The translations under genes were made by a program, and so were the position numbers. Positions 16,546 to 24,545 of a stretch of 64,000 nt of DNA are shown here, piece after piece (within the stretch, counting starts at the first letter, position 1; every line of letters starts with the position of its first letter). The notes beneath the pieces are model-generated. The model did no database searches. It saw only the letters and a list, made by a program, of their open reading frames with translations, and was not told where the DNA came from. This DNA is from Streptomyces sp. TS71-3. GTDB taxonomy: Bacteria > Actinomycetota > Actinomycetes > Streptomycetales > Streptomycetaceae. The stretch is from assembly GCF_018327685.1 (NCBI RefSeq), contig NZ_BNEL01000001.1, forward strand, positions 1,550,001 to 1,614,000. The letters run 5' to 3'.

Positions 16546-17442
16546 GTGTCCATGGTGACTGGAGTCCCGACTGAACTCGCGCAGGCGGATGCTGAGCAGG
16601 CGGATGGTGCACAGGCCGGTCCTCGGGAGAGTGCCGTGGAGCTTCCCCACGTGGAGAACGCTCTGACGGTGGCCCCCAAGGACGCCCGGGAGCTCTCGAA
16701 GCTCTACTTCGCACGCATGGCGGAGCTGGAAGAAGGCACGCACGAGTACCAGGACGTCCGCAACACGCTCATCGAACTGAACCTCGCCCTGGTGAAGTTC
16801 GCGGCCACCAGGTTCCGCACCCGGTCCGACCAGATGGAGGACATCGTCCAGGTCGGCACGATCGGCCTCATCAAGGCCATCGACCGCTTCGAGCTCAGCC
16901 GCGAGGTCGAGTTCGCGTCGTTCGCGATGCCCTGCATCATCGGTGAGATCAAGCGCTTCTTCCGCGACACCAGCTGGGACGTGCACGTCCCGCGCCGGCT
17001 CCAGGAGCTGCGGATCGACCTGGCGAAGGCCACCGAGACGCTCTTCCAGCGCCTCGACCGCTCGCCCACCCCCGCCGAACTCGCCGCCCACCTCGGCCGC
17101 GACGAGGAGGAGATCGTCGAGGGCATCGTGGCGGCCAACGCCTACACCGCCTCCTCGCTGGACGCCCCGCTGGACAGCGGCAGCGACGAGGGCGGCGAGA
17201 GCCTCGGCGACGTGATCGGCGGCCCCGACGACGAGATGGAGATCGTCGAGAACGTCCAGGCGCTCAAGCCGCTGGTCGAGAAGCTGGGCGAGCGGGACCG
17301 GAAGATCCTCAGGCTGCGCTTCGGCGAGGAGATGACGCAGGCCGAGATCGGTGCCGAACTGGGCGTCTCCCAGATGCACGTCTCCCGGTTGCTGACCCGG
17401 ATCACCGCCCGCCTGCGCGACGGGATCCTGACGTCGGACTGA
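16546..17442 (+). CDS. SigB/SigF-family alternative sigma factor
   Basis: The product (298 aa) is a group 3 sigma-70 factor. Region 2 includes EDIVQVGTIGLIKAIDRFE and EFASFAMPCIIGEIKRFFRD; region 3 follows VHVPRRLQELRIDL; region 4 ends with the HTH TQAEIGAELGVSQMHVSRLL. This pattern is typical of the stress and sporulation sigma factors of Streptomyces (SigB/F/G/H/I types). The GTG start follows GGGGAGGACG. Such factors are normally held by anti-sigma kinases and released by anti-anti-sigma/PP2C partner switching; the downstream anti-sigma-like pseudogene and PP2C phosphatase suggest a linked circuit. Which SigB paralogue this is cannot be decided from sequence alone. Confidence 0.93.
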   Translation: MSMVTGVPTELAQADAEQADGAQAGPRESAVELPHVENALTVAPKDARELSKLYFARMAELEEGTHEYQDVRNTLIELNLALVKFAATRFRTRSDQMEDIVQVGTIGLIKAIDRFELSREVEFASFAMPCIIGEIKRFFRDTSWDVHVPRRLQELRIDLAKATETLFQRLDRSPTPAELAAHLGRDEEEIVEGIVAANAYTASSLDAPLDSGSDEGGESLGDVIGGPDDEMEIVENVQALKPLVEKLGERDRKILRLRFGEEMTQAEIGAELGVSQMHVSRLLTRITARLRDGILTSD

Positions 17443-17523
17443 CCCGATCCTGACGTCGGACCGGGAGCGGACCGGAACAGCCCGGGAACGGGCCGGGAGC
17501 CGACAGGGCCGCCGAACCGGCGA

Positions 17524-17565
17524 ACAGAGCACCGAACACAGAGCACCGAACACAGCACACCGAAC
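17524..17565. repeat. 3 x 14 bp tandem repeat after sigma gene
   Basis: Two identical units ACAGAGCACCGAAC and a third ACAGCACACCGAAC, followed by ACCGAACC. It lies between the sigma gene and its terminator. Confidence 0.8.
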
Positions 17566-17577
17566 ACCGAACCTGCT

Positions 17578-17632
17578 GACCGAGGGGCCGGGCCTGCGGC
17601 GACGAGCGCCGCGGCTCCCGGCCTCCTCGGTC
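17578..17632 (+). terminator. terminator hairpin of sigma factor gene
   Basis: GACCGAGG and GGCCGGG pair with CCCGGCC and CCTCGGTC around an inner GCGGCG/CGCCGC stem, giving a long interrupted hairpin about 135 bases after the sigma gene. Confidence 0.75.
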
Positions 17633-17837
17633 TTCACGGTTGTCTCCGGCCGCCGGAGCGCGGAGGTTGTGCGTGTTGGCCCGACGCGCCCCTCACATGC
17701 CCGAATGCGCCAGGAGGTTCCCCATGCCTTGCGGCGCCAGGCCTCCCCGGCCCCGTGCCGGCCTGCTCGCGCCGCGGGCGTGGCTGGTTGGGCGACCTCT
17801 TTGTGTAATTCCGTATCCGCTGCGTAAAGGTCGGGCG

Positions 17838-17843
17838 TAGGCT
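17838..17843 (+). promoter_or_regulatory. TAGGCT -10 box giving a leaderless short ORF
   Basis: TAGGCT is followed after seven bases by ATG (17851), the usual geometry of leaderless transcripts in Streptomyces. No clear -35 was seen. The remaining 17633-17837 interval shows nothing else recognisable. Confidence 0.5.
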
Positions 17844-17850
17844 CGGGCAT

Positions 17851-17919
17851 ATGCGTGGTGCGGTTTCCTTGGCGATCGGGACCGGACGCCGGCCGGGGAC
17901 GGAGAGCGAAGAGGGGTGA
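17851..17919 (+). CDS. possible 22-aa leaderless leader ORF
   Basis: ATG at 17851, seven bases after TAGGCT, opens a 22-codon frame (starting MRGAVSLAIG) ending TGA at 17919, immediately before the AAGGAG of the next gene. It may be a leader peptide; no homology is claimed. Confidence 0.3.
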   Translation: MRGAVSLAIGTGRRPGTESEEG

Positions 17920-17928
17920 AGGAGCGCG

Positions 17929-18111
17929 ATGGGCGACAGCACGACCCCGCTGGTCTGGCACGTCATACGCAGGGATGACAACGGCAACCGCTACCGGATC
18001 GGCAGTTTCCCCACCAAGGCGGAGGCTCAGCGGATGGTGGACCGGCTGGACGGCCAAGGCAGCAAGCAGCTCTACACGGTGGAGCGCGTAGGTTGGAACG
18101 GCTCCTCGTGA
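17929..18111 (+). CDS. small conserved SPOR-type protein (60 aa)
   Basis: A 60-aa soluble protein starting MGDSTTPLVWHVIRRDD with an AAGGAG Shine-Dalgarno. The pattern RDDNGNRYRIGSFPTKAEAQRMVD then LYTVERVGW looks like a minimal SPOR-like beta-alpha-beta fold, as in small Streptomyces proteins annotated SPOR domain-containing. There is no signal peptide, so septal peptidoglycan binding would need another means of export; a cytoplasmic role is more likely. The real function is unknown. Confidence 0.75.
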   Translation: MGDSTTPLVWHVIRRDDNGNRYRIGSFPTKAEAQRMVDRLDGQGSKQLYTVERVGWNGSS

Positions 18112-18131
18112 GCGCCCCCGCACCCCTCCCG

Positions 18132-18170
18132 TAGGCTCCGCCCATGACGGTACGGATCATGGGCCGATGA
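18132..18170 (+). promoter_or_regulatory. TAGGCT box with 8-codon leader ORF overlapping the Nudix start
   Basis: TAGGCT (18132-18137) is followed after six bases by ATG (18144), which opens the frame MTVRIMGR and stops at TGA 18168-18170. This stop overlaps the Nudix ATG at 18167 as ATGA. The arrangement suggests a leaderless mini-ORF coupled to the Nudix gene. Confidence 0.4.
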
Positions 18171-18577
18171 CGGAGCGGATCGTGGTGGCGGCAGCCCTGC
18201 TCCACCGGGGACGTCTGCTGGCGGCGCGTCGTAGCGCACCCCCGGAGCTGGCCGGCCGCTGGGAGTTGCCCGGCGGCAAGGTGGAGGCGGGAGAGTCGCC
18301 CGAGCAGGCGCTAATACGCGAACTCCAGGAGGAACTGGGCATCGAGGCCCGGCCGCTGGACCGCGTCCCCGGACAGTGGCCCCTGAAGCCCGGCTGGGTG
18401 CTCCAGGTGTGGACGGCCGGGCTGGTCGAGGGCGAACCCCGCCCCCTCCAGGACCACGACGCCCTGCGCTGGCTCACCGCCGCCGAACTGTGGGACGTGC
18501 CCTGGCTCGACCAGGACGTCCCGGCGGTCCACGCGACCGCGCGGCACGCCGGACTCCTGGAGTCCTCCGGGCAGTGA
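18167..18577 (+). CDS. MutT-type Nudix hydrolase (8-oxo-dGTP diphosphatase-like)
   Basis: The product (136 aa) is a short MutT-like Nudix protein. The full Nudix box G-x5-E-x7-REUxEExGU is present from GGKVEAGESPEQALIREL to QEELGI. Length and the WELPGGK lead-in fit the 8-oxo-dGTP/ADP-sugar MutT group, implying nucleotide-pool sanitation in the cytoplasm. The start has no good Shine-Dalgarno and may depend on coupling to the preceding mini-ORF. It is placed between stress-regulatory genes. Confidence 0.9.
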   Translation: MTERIVVAAALLHRGRLLAARRSAPPELAGRWELPGGKVEAGESPEQALIRELQEELGIEARPLDRVPGQWPLKPGWVLQVWTAGLVEGEPRPLQDHDALRWLTAAELWDVPWLDQDVPAVHATARHAGLLESSGQ

Positions 18578-18698
18578 GGGCACGGGGCCGCAGGGGGATG
18601 GGGATACAGAGGGCCACTGAGGATACAGAGAGTCATGAGTGGGGTATCTCACACTTCGGCCCTTATCGCTCCCCAGCACGCCTCGCGAGGTGATCGGC

Positions 18699-19099
18699 GT
18701 GATCGGCATGGCCGGTGACCGCGTCCAGTGGACCTTCCCCGCGAACGCGGGCGACGTGCGGAGCGCCCGCGCCCGGATCCGCGGACGGCTCGGGAACCGC
18801 CGCGCCGAACCCCTCGCCGATCTCGCCGAACTGCTGGTCAGCGCACTGGTGTCCCGCTCGCTGCGGCATACGGGCGGGCCCGTCGGCGCCCTGCGCGTGT
18901 GCCCCTCGGCGTGCCCCGGCGCCGCTGCCGGCGGAGGTCTCCGGCACTCCCCGCACCCCGCCCCTGCCTCCGGACGCCCGCCCCCGGCGACGGGAAAGGG
19001 CGAGGATCGCGGCTCGTGGCGGGCGCCACCCGCCGCCGGGTCGTCCGGCACAGCGGTATGGACAAAACCGTGTGGTTCGAGCCGTCCCCGCCCGGTTAG
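18699..19099 (+). pseudogene. anti-sigma/HATPase-like ATP-binding protein, frameshifted twice
   Basis: Three reading frames together spell one small HATPase_c (RsbW/SpoIIAB-like) protein. Frame 0 from GTG 18699 gives the N-terminal helix region DLAELLVSALVSRSLRHTGG. A second frame near 18930-18980 gives AEVSGTPRTPPLPPDARP. A third gives GDGKGRGSRLVAGATRR and the conserved C-terminus MDKTVWFEPSPPG ending at 19099. Two apparent +1 shifts fall in C/G-rich runs. The family binds ATP and often inhibits a sigma factor or phosphorylates an anti-anti-sigma. The next gene carries an intact copy of the same domain (ELLVSELVTNALRYG, GKTVWFEMPLP). Either a true pseudogene or an assembly error in homopolymers. 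Confidence 0.7.
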
Positions 19100-19252
19100 A
19101 AGACAGGATGATGCCGGTCCCACGGCCGGAGAGAGTTGGGACCGTGCTGTGATCGTGAACACCGTGTCGGATGGGCTCGGAGTGCTGGATACTTCCGACA
19201 GCCGCACCTTGAGACTGGTACGGGATGCGGTGAGCTGGAGGGGACGGTTCGC

Positions 19253-22186
19253 GTGAGCGAGATACCAGCGAGGGCCAGGGAGTCCGAGCCGCCGTCAGGC
19301 GGTTCCTCGGGCGACGGGCCCGGCAATGGACCCGACGACGCCGCGGGTGGAGCGCGGGGTGCCTCGGCCCCCGCCGTGAGCGCTCCCGGCGAGCGCCCGG
19401 CAGCGCGCGAGGCGGCCGCAAGCGCCGCCCGGGGTGACGCGCCGGGCGGGCCGGGCGACGACGCCCGCGAAGGCGTGGCCCGCGACGTCACGTCCCACCT
19501 CGCGGCCCATGTCGCAGGAGCCCACGACCCGCTCACCGGCGGCGATGAGCCGGCGGGCGACGGCATGTGGCAGAGCACCCCGCCGGGCTCGCTCTACGAC
19601 CACCTCAAGGTCGCCTCGTTCTCGATCGGCCCCGACGGCCTGATCGACCAGTGGAGCGACCGCGCCGAGCAGCTCTTCGGCGTCTCCGCAGCGGCCGCCC
19701 TCGGCAAGGACCCCATCGAGGCGTTCGTCCCCGCCGAACTCCGCCCGCACGGCCGCCGCAAGATGACGGAGATACTGGACGGCCGCGAGTGGACCGGCTC
19801 CGTCCCCTTCCGCCTGCCCCGGTCCGGCGACGAGCCGGACGGTGGCCCTGCGGGCCCGCAGGGCGGACCCCCGGCCGTCCCGGCGGGCGGCGGAGGACGG
19901 ACCGTCGCGGCCGGCCCCGGGGCGGCCCGGGGGCCCTCAGGGACCGCCGAAGCCGACGGCATCGCCGAGATATACGTGATGCCGACCGAGACCGCCGACG
20001 GCGAACACGCCGCCCTCTGCCTCGTCGTCGACGTCCAGTTGCTCCGGTACATCGAGACCGACCTCGCCGCCTCGCAGGCGATTTTCGGTCAATCTCCGTT
20101 CGGCTTCCTGCTCTTCGACCGCGACCTGCGCGTCCGGCGCACCAACCGCCGTTTCGCCGAGGTCTTCGGCGGCACGTCCGACGACCACCGCGGCCGCACC
20201 GCCCGCGACTACCTCCCGAAGGGCGAGGCGGACCGGCTGGCGGTCGCGCTGCGCCGGGTGCTCGACACCGGCGAGGCCGTCAACGACATGCAGCTCGTCG
20301 GCCCCACCCCCGGCTCACCCGACCGCCGCCACTGGTCCGTCAGCCTCTACCGCGTGCACAGCGCCTCCGGCACCCCGATCGGCGTCGCGGGCCTCGGCAT
20401 CGACGTCACCCGCAGGCAGGCCGCCGCCCGCGAGGCCGCGCTCGCCCGCCGCAACCTCGCCCTGCTGAACGAGGCGGGCGCCCGGATCGGCAACTCCCTG
20501 GACCTGGAGACCACCGCCAGGGAACTGCTCGACGTCACCGTCCCCGGCTTCTGCGACCTCGCCTCCGTCGACCTCTTCCAGGGCCTGCTGCAGGGGGACG
20601 AGTCCCCGTCCGGGCAGTGGGCGGCGACCGGCGCCAAGTCGGGCTCCGGCAGCGCGGAGTTGCGCCGGGTCGCCTTCGCGAGCGCCGTGTCCGACGCGCC
20701 GTTCGCTGGCGGGCCCGCGCCCGTCGCGGTGGGCGCCGTCCACCACTACCCGTTCGCCTCGCCCTGCGCCGAGGCGCTGCGGATCGGCCGCCCCCGGCAC
20801 ATCCCCGGCGACCGGGGCCTCATCCAGTCCACCCTGGCCGTGCCGATGGTCGCCCACGACACCGTGGTGGGCCTCGCCCAGTTCTCGCGCACCAAGGGCA
20901 GCGAGCCGTTCGGCGAGCGGGACCGCGCGCTGGCCGTCGAACTCGCCGCACGGGCCGCCGTCTGCATCGACAACGCCCGCCTGTACCGGCGCGAGCACGA
21001 ACGGGCGCTGATACTCCAGCGGTCCCTGCTGCCGCCCGGCGACCCCGAGGCGTCCGGCCTCGACATCGCCTGCCGCTACCTGCCCGGGAACGCCGCCACC
21101 GAGGTCGGGGGCGACTGGTTCGACGTCATCGAGCTGCCCGGGCACCGCACCGCCCTCGTCGTCGGCGACGTGATGGGCCGCGGGCTGCGCGCCGCCGTCG
21201 CCATGGGGGAACTGCGCACCGCGGTGCGCACGCTCGCGCTGCTCGACCTGGAGCCCGCCGAGGTGCTCTCCGCGCTGGACGAGATCGCCCGCGGCCTCGG
21301 CACGCCCGGCGGCGTCCAGCAGGCCACCCGCACCGCCCGCCAGTCCCGCGACGCCGACCTCTCCGAGGTCTACCTCGCCACCTGCATCTACGCCGTCTAC
21401 GACTCCGTCACCCGGCGCATCACCTTCGCCAACGCCGGCCACCTGCCGCCGGTGATCGCCGAGCCCGGTGAGTCCGCGCTGATGCTGGACGTGCCGCCCG
21501 GCATGCCGCTGGGCGTGGGCGGCGAGCCGTTCGAGGAGGTCGAGGTGAAGCTCGCCGAGGGCACGCTCCTCGCGCTCTACACCGACGGCCTCGTCGAGTC
21601 GCGCGAGAACCCGCTCGACGAGGGCCTGCAGGCGTTCGTGAACACCCTCACCGAGCCGAACCGGCCCCTGGAGGACGTCTGCGACCACGTCCTCAACACC
21701 CTCAACACCCACCACGGCGAGGACGACGTCGCGCTGCTCATGGCCCGCATCCAGGGCCTGCCCGAGGAGGCCGTGGGGGACTGGACCCTGCCGCGCGAGG
21801 CGCTGAGCGTCAGCCGCGCCCGCGAGCACGCCCGTGCACAGCTCGTCGGCTGGGACCTCGAAGCGCTCGCCGACACCGCCGAGTTGCTGGTCAGCGAGCT
21901 GGTCACCAACGCCCTGCGGTACGGCGAGGGCGAGATCAGGCTACGGCTCCTGCTGGACCGCACTCTGGTGTGCGAGGTCTGGGACGCCGGGCTCGTCCAG
22001 CCGCGCAGGCGGCGCGCCCGGGACACCGACGAGGGCGGCCGCGGCCTCCAGCTCGTCCAGCTCCTCAGCGCCTCCTGGGGCTCGCGCCGCACGCCGCGTG
22101 GCAAGACCGTCTGGTTCGAGATGCCGCTGCCGAACGGCGACACCACCCCCGCGGACCCGGCAGAGGCCCTGCTGAGCCTCTTCTGA
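19253..22186 (+). CDS. PAS-PAS-GAF-PP2C (SpoIIE) phosphatase with C-terminal HATPase domain
   Basis: The product (977 aa) is a multidomain stress regulator. After a disordered Gly/Ala/Pro-rich N-terminus come PAS (about 115-240), a second PAS (about 263-385), GAF (about 396-580), a SpoIIE-type PP2C phosphatase (about 585-840, with metal-binding TEVGGDWFDVIELP and VVGDVMGRGLRAA, later LYTDGLVESR) and an anti-sigma-type HATPase (about 850-960, LLVSELVTNALRYG, DEGGRGLQLVQ, GKTVWFEMP). The GTG at 19253 follows GGAGGGGACG; longer in-frame starts to 19136 were rejected. Proteins of this design dephosphorylate anti-anti-sigma factors and may also act as switch kinases. No anti-anti-sigma (STAS) gene is next to it. 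It lies downstream of a sigma gene and a broken anti-sigma gene. Confidence 0.92.
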   Translation: MSEIPARARESEPPSGGSSGDGPGNGPDDAAGGARGASAPAVSAPGERPAAREAAASAARGDAPGGPGDDAREGVARDVTSHLAAHVAGAHDPLTGGDEPAGDGMWQSTPPGSLYDHLKVASFSIGPDGLIDQWSDRAEQLFGVSAAAALGKDPIEAFVPAELRPHGRRKMTEILDGREWTGSVPFRLPRSGDEPDGGPAGPQGGPPAVPAGGGGRTVAAGPGAARGPSGTAEADGIAEIYVMPTETADGEHAALCLVVDVQLLRYIETDLAASQAIFGQSPFGFLLFDRDLRVRRTNRRFAEVFGGTSDDHRGRTARDYLPKGEADRLAVALRRVLDTGEAVNDMQLVGPTPGSPDRRHWSVSLYRVHSASGTPIGVAGLGIDVTRRQAAAREAALARRNLALLNEAGARIGNSLDLETTARELLDVTVPGFCDLASVDLFQGLLQGDESPSGQWAATGAKSGSGSAELRRVAFASAVSDAPFAGGPAPVAVGAVHHYPFASPCAEALRIGRPRHIPGDRGLIQSTLAVPMVAHDTVVGLAQFSRTKGSEPFGERDRALAVELAARAAVCIDNARLYRREHERALILQRSLLPPGDPEASGLDIACRYLPGNAATEVGGDWFDVIELPGHRTALVVGDVMGRGLRAAVAMGELRTAVRTLALLDLEPAEVLSALDEIARGLGTPGGVQQATRTARQSRDADLSEVYLATCIYAVYDSVTRRITFANAGHLPPVIAEPGESALMLDVPPGMPLGVGGEPFEEVEVKLAEGTLLALYTDGLVESRENPLDEGLQAFVNTLTEPNRPLEDVCDHVLNTLNTHHGEDDVALLMARIQGLPEEAVGDWTLPREALSVSRAREHARAQLVGWDLEALADTAELLVSELVTNALRYGEGEIRLRLLLDRTLVCEVWDAGLVQPRRRRARDTDEGGRGLQLVQLLSASWGSRRTPRGKTVWFEMPLPNGDTTPADPAEALLSLF

Positions 22187-22219
22187 CGGCCCTTCGGCAG
22201 CCGTCCGACCTACTCGTCC

Positions 22220-22365
22220 GGGCCCATGCGGCCGCTGCGGGCCCGTGAGCCGTTCCCGGGCCCGTGAGCCGTTCCCGGGCCTGTGCCCTTTCCCGGGCCC
22301 GTGATCCTGTTCCAGGCCCGTGACCCGATCCGGCCCGTGACCCCGTTCCCGGGCCCGTGTGCCGC
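22220..22365. repeat. ~19 bp degenerate tandem repeat (about 7 units)
   Basis: Units such as GGGCCCGTGAGCCGTTCCC (22239-22257, repeated at 22258-22276) are followed by 17-20 base variants to about 22365. The array occupies the gap between the phosphatase and the next gene. A TAGCCT -10-like hexamer is at 22397-22402. Confidence 0.75.
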
Positions 22366-22459
22366 CCGCGGCATCGGGCGCGTTCCGGCCGCCGGATAGC
22401 CTGACCGCTCCCGCGCGGGACAGACCCGGGCGGTACGGACACGGCGGACGGGGACGGCC

Positions 22460-23581
22460 ATGGGGGGCCCGATGCGGGACGAGCGCAGTGGTACGACACG
22501 TGAGCGCGCGCAGGAGGACGCCGCGGCGCCGGCCGGTGGCGGCCCGGGGCAGCGGCTGAGACGGAGATGGCGCAGCCCCCGGCTGAAGTGGCCCAGACGC
22601 GTCGCGCTCGCCGTGGTGGTACTCCTGCTCGTCCCCGCGGTCGTCGCCGGCGTGGAGCTGCGGATCGGCTACGCGGGCGACCCGGCGCCCGGCACCACCA
22701 CCCGGGGCCGCGACGCCCTCTGGCTGGGGCACGCCTGGGTGGACGGCCGCAAGGACGACGCCGACGTGCGGGCCCTCGGCAAGCGGCTGGAGGGCACCGG
22801 CATCCGCGACCTCTACGTGCACGCGGGCCCCCTGGAGCACGACGGCTCGCTGCCGGACTCCGTCCACCCGAAGGCGGCATGGCTGGTCGCGACGGTGCAC
22901 CGGTTGCTGCCGGGGGTGCGGGTGCAGGCCTGGCTGGGCGACGAGCTGGCCACCGAGGGGCCCGAGGGGCTGCACCTGGAGGACGCCGCCACCCGCGACC
23001 GCATGGTGACCTCCACCCGGCGGATCCTCGCCGCCGGCTTCGACGGGGTGCACTTCGACCTGGAGCCGCTGCACTCGGGCGACGGCGCCTACCTCGGGCT
23101 GCTGGAGAGGCTGCGGACGCTGCTGCACGCGCGGGGCGCCGTCCTGTCCGTCGCCGCCCACCAGATCGACCCGCTGCCCGGCATGCACTCCCTCTACGGC
23201 GCCTTCACCGGCCACCCCAAGTGGTGGTCGCAGGCGTTCTTCGGGCAGGTGGCGCGCCGCGTCGACCAGATCGCGCTGATGTCGTACGACACCGCGATGC
23301 CGCTGAAGAGCATGTACGGCGGCTACGTCGCCGAGCAGACCTCGCTCGCGCTCCAGGTCACCCCGCCCACCACGGACCTGCTGATGGGCCTGCCCTTCTA
23401 CCAGGAGAACGATCCCAGCCACTGGGGCTTCGCCGAGACGGTCGCCGCCGCGGTCCGCGGCACCAGGCTCGGCCTCTCGCGCACGGACCAGGGCCGCGAC
23501 CACTTCGGGGTGGCCCTCTACGTGGACTTCACGGCCCGCGAGGAGGACTGGGCCGCGTACCGGACGGGCTGGCTGCCGTAG
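22460..23581 (+). CDS. membrane-anchored GH18-like (TIM barrel) protein
   Basis: The protein (373 aa; ATG at 22460, alternative at 22472) has an Arg-rich cytoplasmic N-terminus, one membrane segment (RVALAVVVLLLVPAVVAGV, about 50-68) and an extracytoplasmic barrel. FDGVHFDLEPLHSGDG resembles the GH18 DGxDxDxE motif with His in place of the first Asp and a Glu at the donor position; VDQIALMSYDTAMP corresponds to a later barrel strand. This fits glycosidase-like proteins of unknown substrate in Streptomyces. It may be a signal-anchored enzyme acting on cell-envelope glycans, but catalysis is not proven. Confidence 0.78.
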   Translation: MGGPMRDERSGTTRERAQEDAAAPAGGGPGQRLRRRWRSPRLKWPRRVALAVVVLLLVPAVVAGVELRIGYAGDPAPGTTTRGRDALWLGHAWVDGRKDDADVRALGKRLEGTGIRDLYVHAGPLEHDGSLPDSVHPKAAWLVATVHRLLPGVRVQAWLGDELATEGPEGLHLEDAATRDRMVTSTRRILAAGFDGVHFDLEPLHSGDGAYLGLLERLRTLLHARGAVLSVAAHQIDPLPGMHSLYGAFTGHPKWWSQAFFGQVARRVDQIALMSYDTAMPLKSMYGGYVAEQTSLALQVTPPTTDLLMGLPFYQENDPSHWGFAETVAAAVRGTRLGLSRTDQGRDHFGVALYVDFTAREEDWAAYRTGWLP

Positions 23582-23776
23582 CGCAGGAGGCCGCCTTCCG
23601 CCACGATGCTCGGGCAACCACGCGTTAGGCCCACATTCACATGACCGTCACGCCCGGATCGCGGCGCATCGGTCATGCTCTCTCGTACTCCCGGCAGACT
23701 CGGCACATGCCGGGTCCTCCGACGCCCGCCGAGCTCCCCTGGCAGATATCCAGCCGCAGTACGAGGAAAGTAGACA

Positions 23777-24460
23777 ATGGCTCCACACGTCAATGAACCC
23801 ATGGCCGATGTTCGCGACATGTACATGGCCCACACGGCGCTGCGTCGGGAATTCAGGCTGCTCCCCGCCCTCGTCAGGGCCGTCGCACCGGGCGACACCC
23901 GGCGTGCGGAGGTCGTCGCCGCCCATGCGGTGCTGGTGTGCGCCATCCTGCACACCCACCACGAGGGTGAGGACCTGCTGCTGTGGCCGAAGCTCGTCGA
24001 GCGCGGCGGCGAGGAGGCGGCCGCCATCGTGCCGGCGATGGAGGAGCAGCACCAGGCCATCGAGAAGGGCCACGCGGAGGTGACCGGACTGCTCGGCGGC
24101 TGGCGCTCCACCGGCCAGGGCGCCGACGAACTCGCCGAGGCCTTCGAGCGGCTGGCGGCCGTGCTCCTGGAGCACATGGCGCTGGAGGAGAAGGAGATCC
24201 TGCCGCTGGCCGAGAAGCACGTCACCGCGGCGGAGTGGCACAAGATCGGCGAACACGGGATGGCCTCCTCCAGCAAGAAGGACCTGCCGCTCGCGTTCGG
24301 AATGGCGATGTACGAGGGCGATCCGGAGGTCATCAAGGCCGTGCTGGCGACGGCCCCGCTGCCCGTGCGCCTGCTCGTCCCGGTCGTCGCGCGCCGCCGT
24401 TACGCGGCGCACGCCAAGCGGGTCCACGGAACCCCCACACCGCCGCGCGTCGGCGCCTGA
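23777..24460 (+). CDS. hemerythrin HHE-domain protein
   Basis: The product (227 aa) contains a non-haem di-iron HHE domain. Ligand-bearing helices are seen at MYMAHTALRREF, ILHTHHEGEDLLLWP, MEEQHQAIEKGH and HMALEEKEILPL. Such proteins in actinobacteria respond to oxygen, NO or oxidative stress. The C-terminal ~60 residues (AFGMAMYEGDPEVIKAVL...) form a helical extension without a recognised domain. It is a single gene ending at a bidirectional terminator shared with the sdh operon. Confidence 0.88.
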   Translation: MAPHVNEPMADVRDMYMAHTALRREFRLLPALVRAVAPGDTRRAEVVAAHAVLVCAILHTHHEGEDLLLWPKLVERGGEEAAAIVPAMEEQHQAIEKGHAEVTGLLGGWRSTGQGADELAEAFERLAAVLLEHMALEEKEILPLAEKHVTAAEWHKIGEHGMASSSKKDLPLAFGMAMYEGDPEVIKAVLATAPLPVRLLVPVVARRRYAAHAKRVHGTPTPPRVGA

Positions 24461-24471
24461 AGCGCTCCCGG

Positions 24472-24513
24472 CGGGGCGCTCGGCCCGGGCCCGTACCCCG
24501 GCCGAGCGCCCCG
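24472..24513. terminator. bidirectional terminator between hemerythrin and sdh operon
   Basis: CGGGGCGCTCGGC (24472-24484) and GCCGAGCGCCCCG (24501-24513) are perfectly complementary, 13 bases each with a 16-base loop, placed between two convergent genes. Confidence 0.85.
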
Positions 24514-24545
24514 CACGGGTCGTGTTCAGGGCGTCGCCGGCCGCC

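Noticed and set aside
19136..19252. Longer start for the PAS-PAS-GAF-PP2C protein
   Set aside because: The extra 39 residues are unconserved in character, and the GTG at 19253 has a much better Shine-Dalgarno.
18639..19256. Intact 205-aa protein in the frame upstream of the phosphatase
   Set aside because: Only its N-terminal third matches an HATPase protein; the conserved C-terminus is in other frames, so it was called a frameshifted gene.
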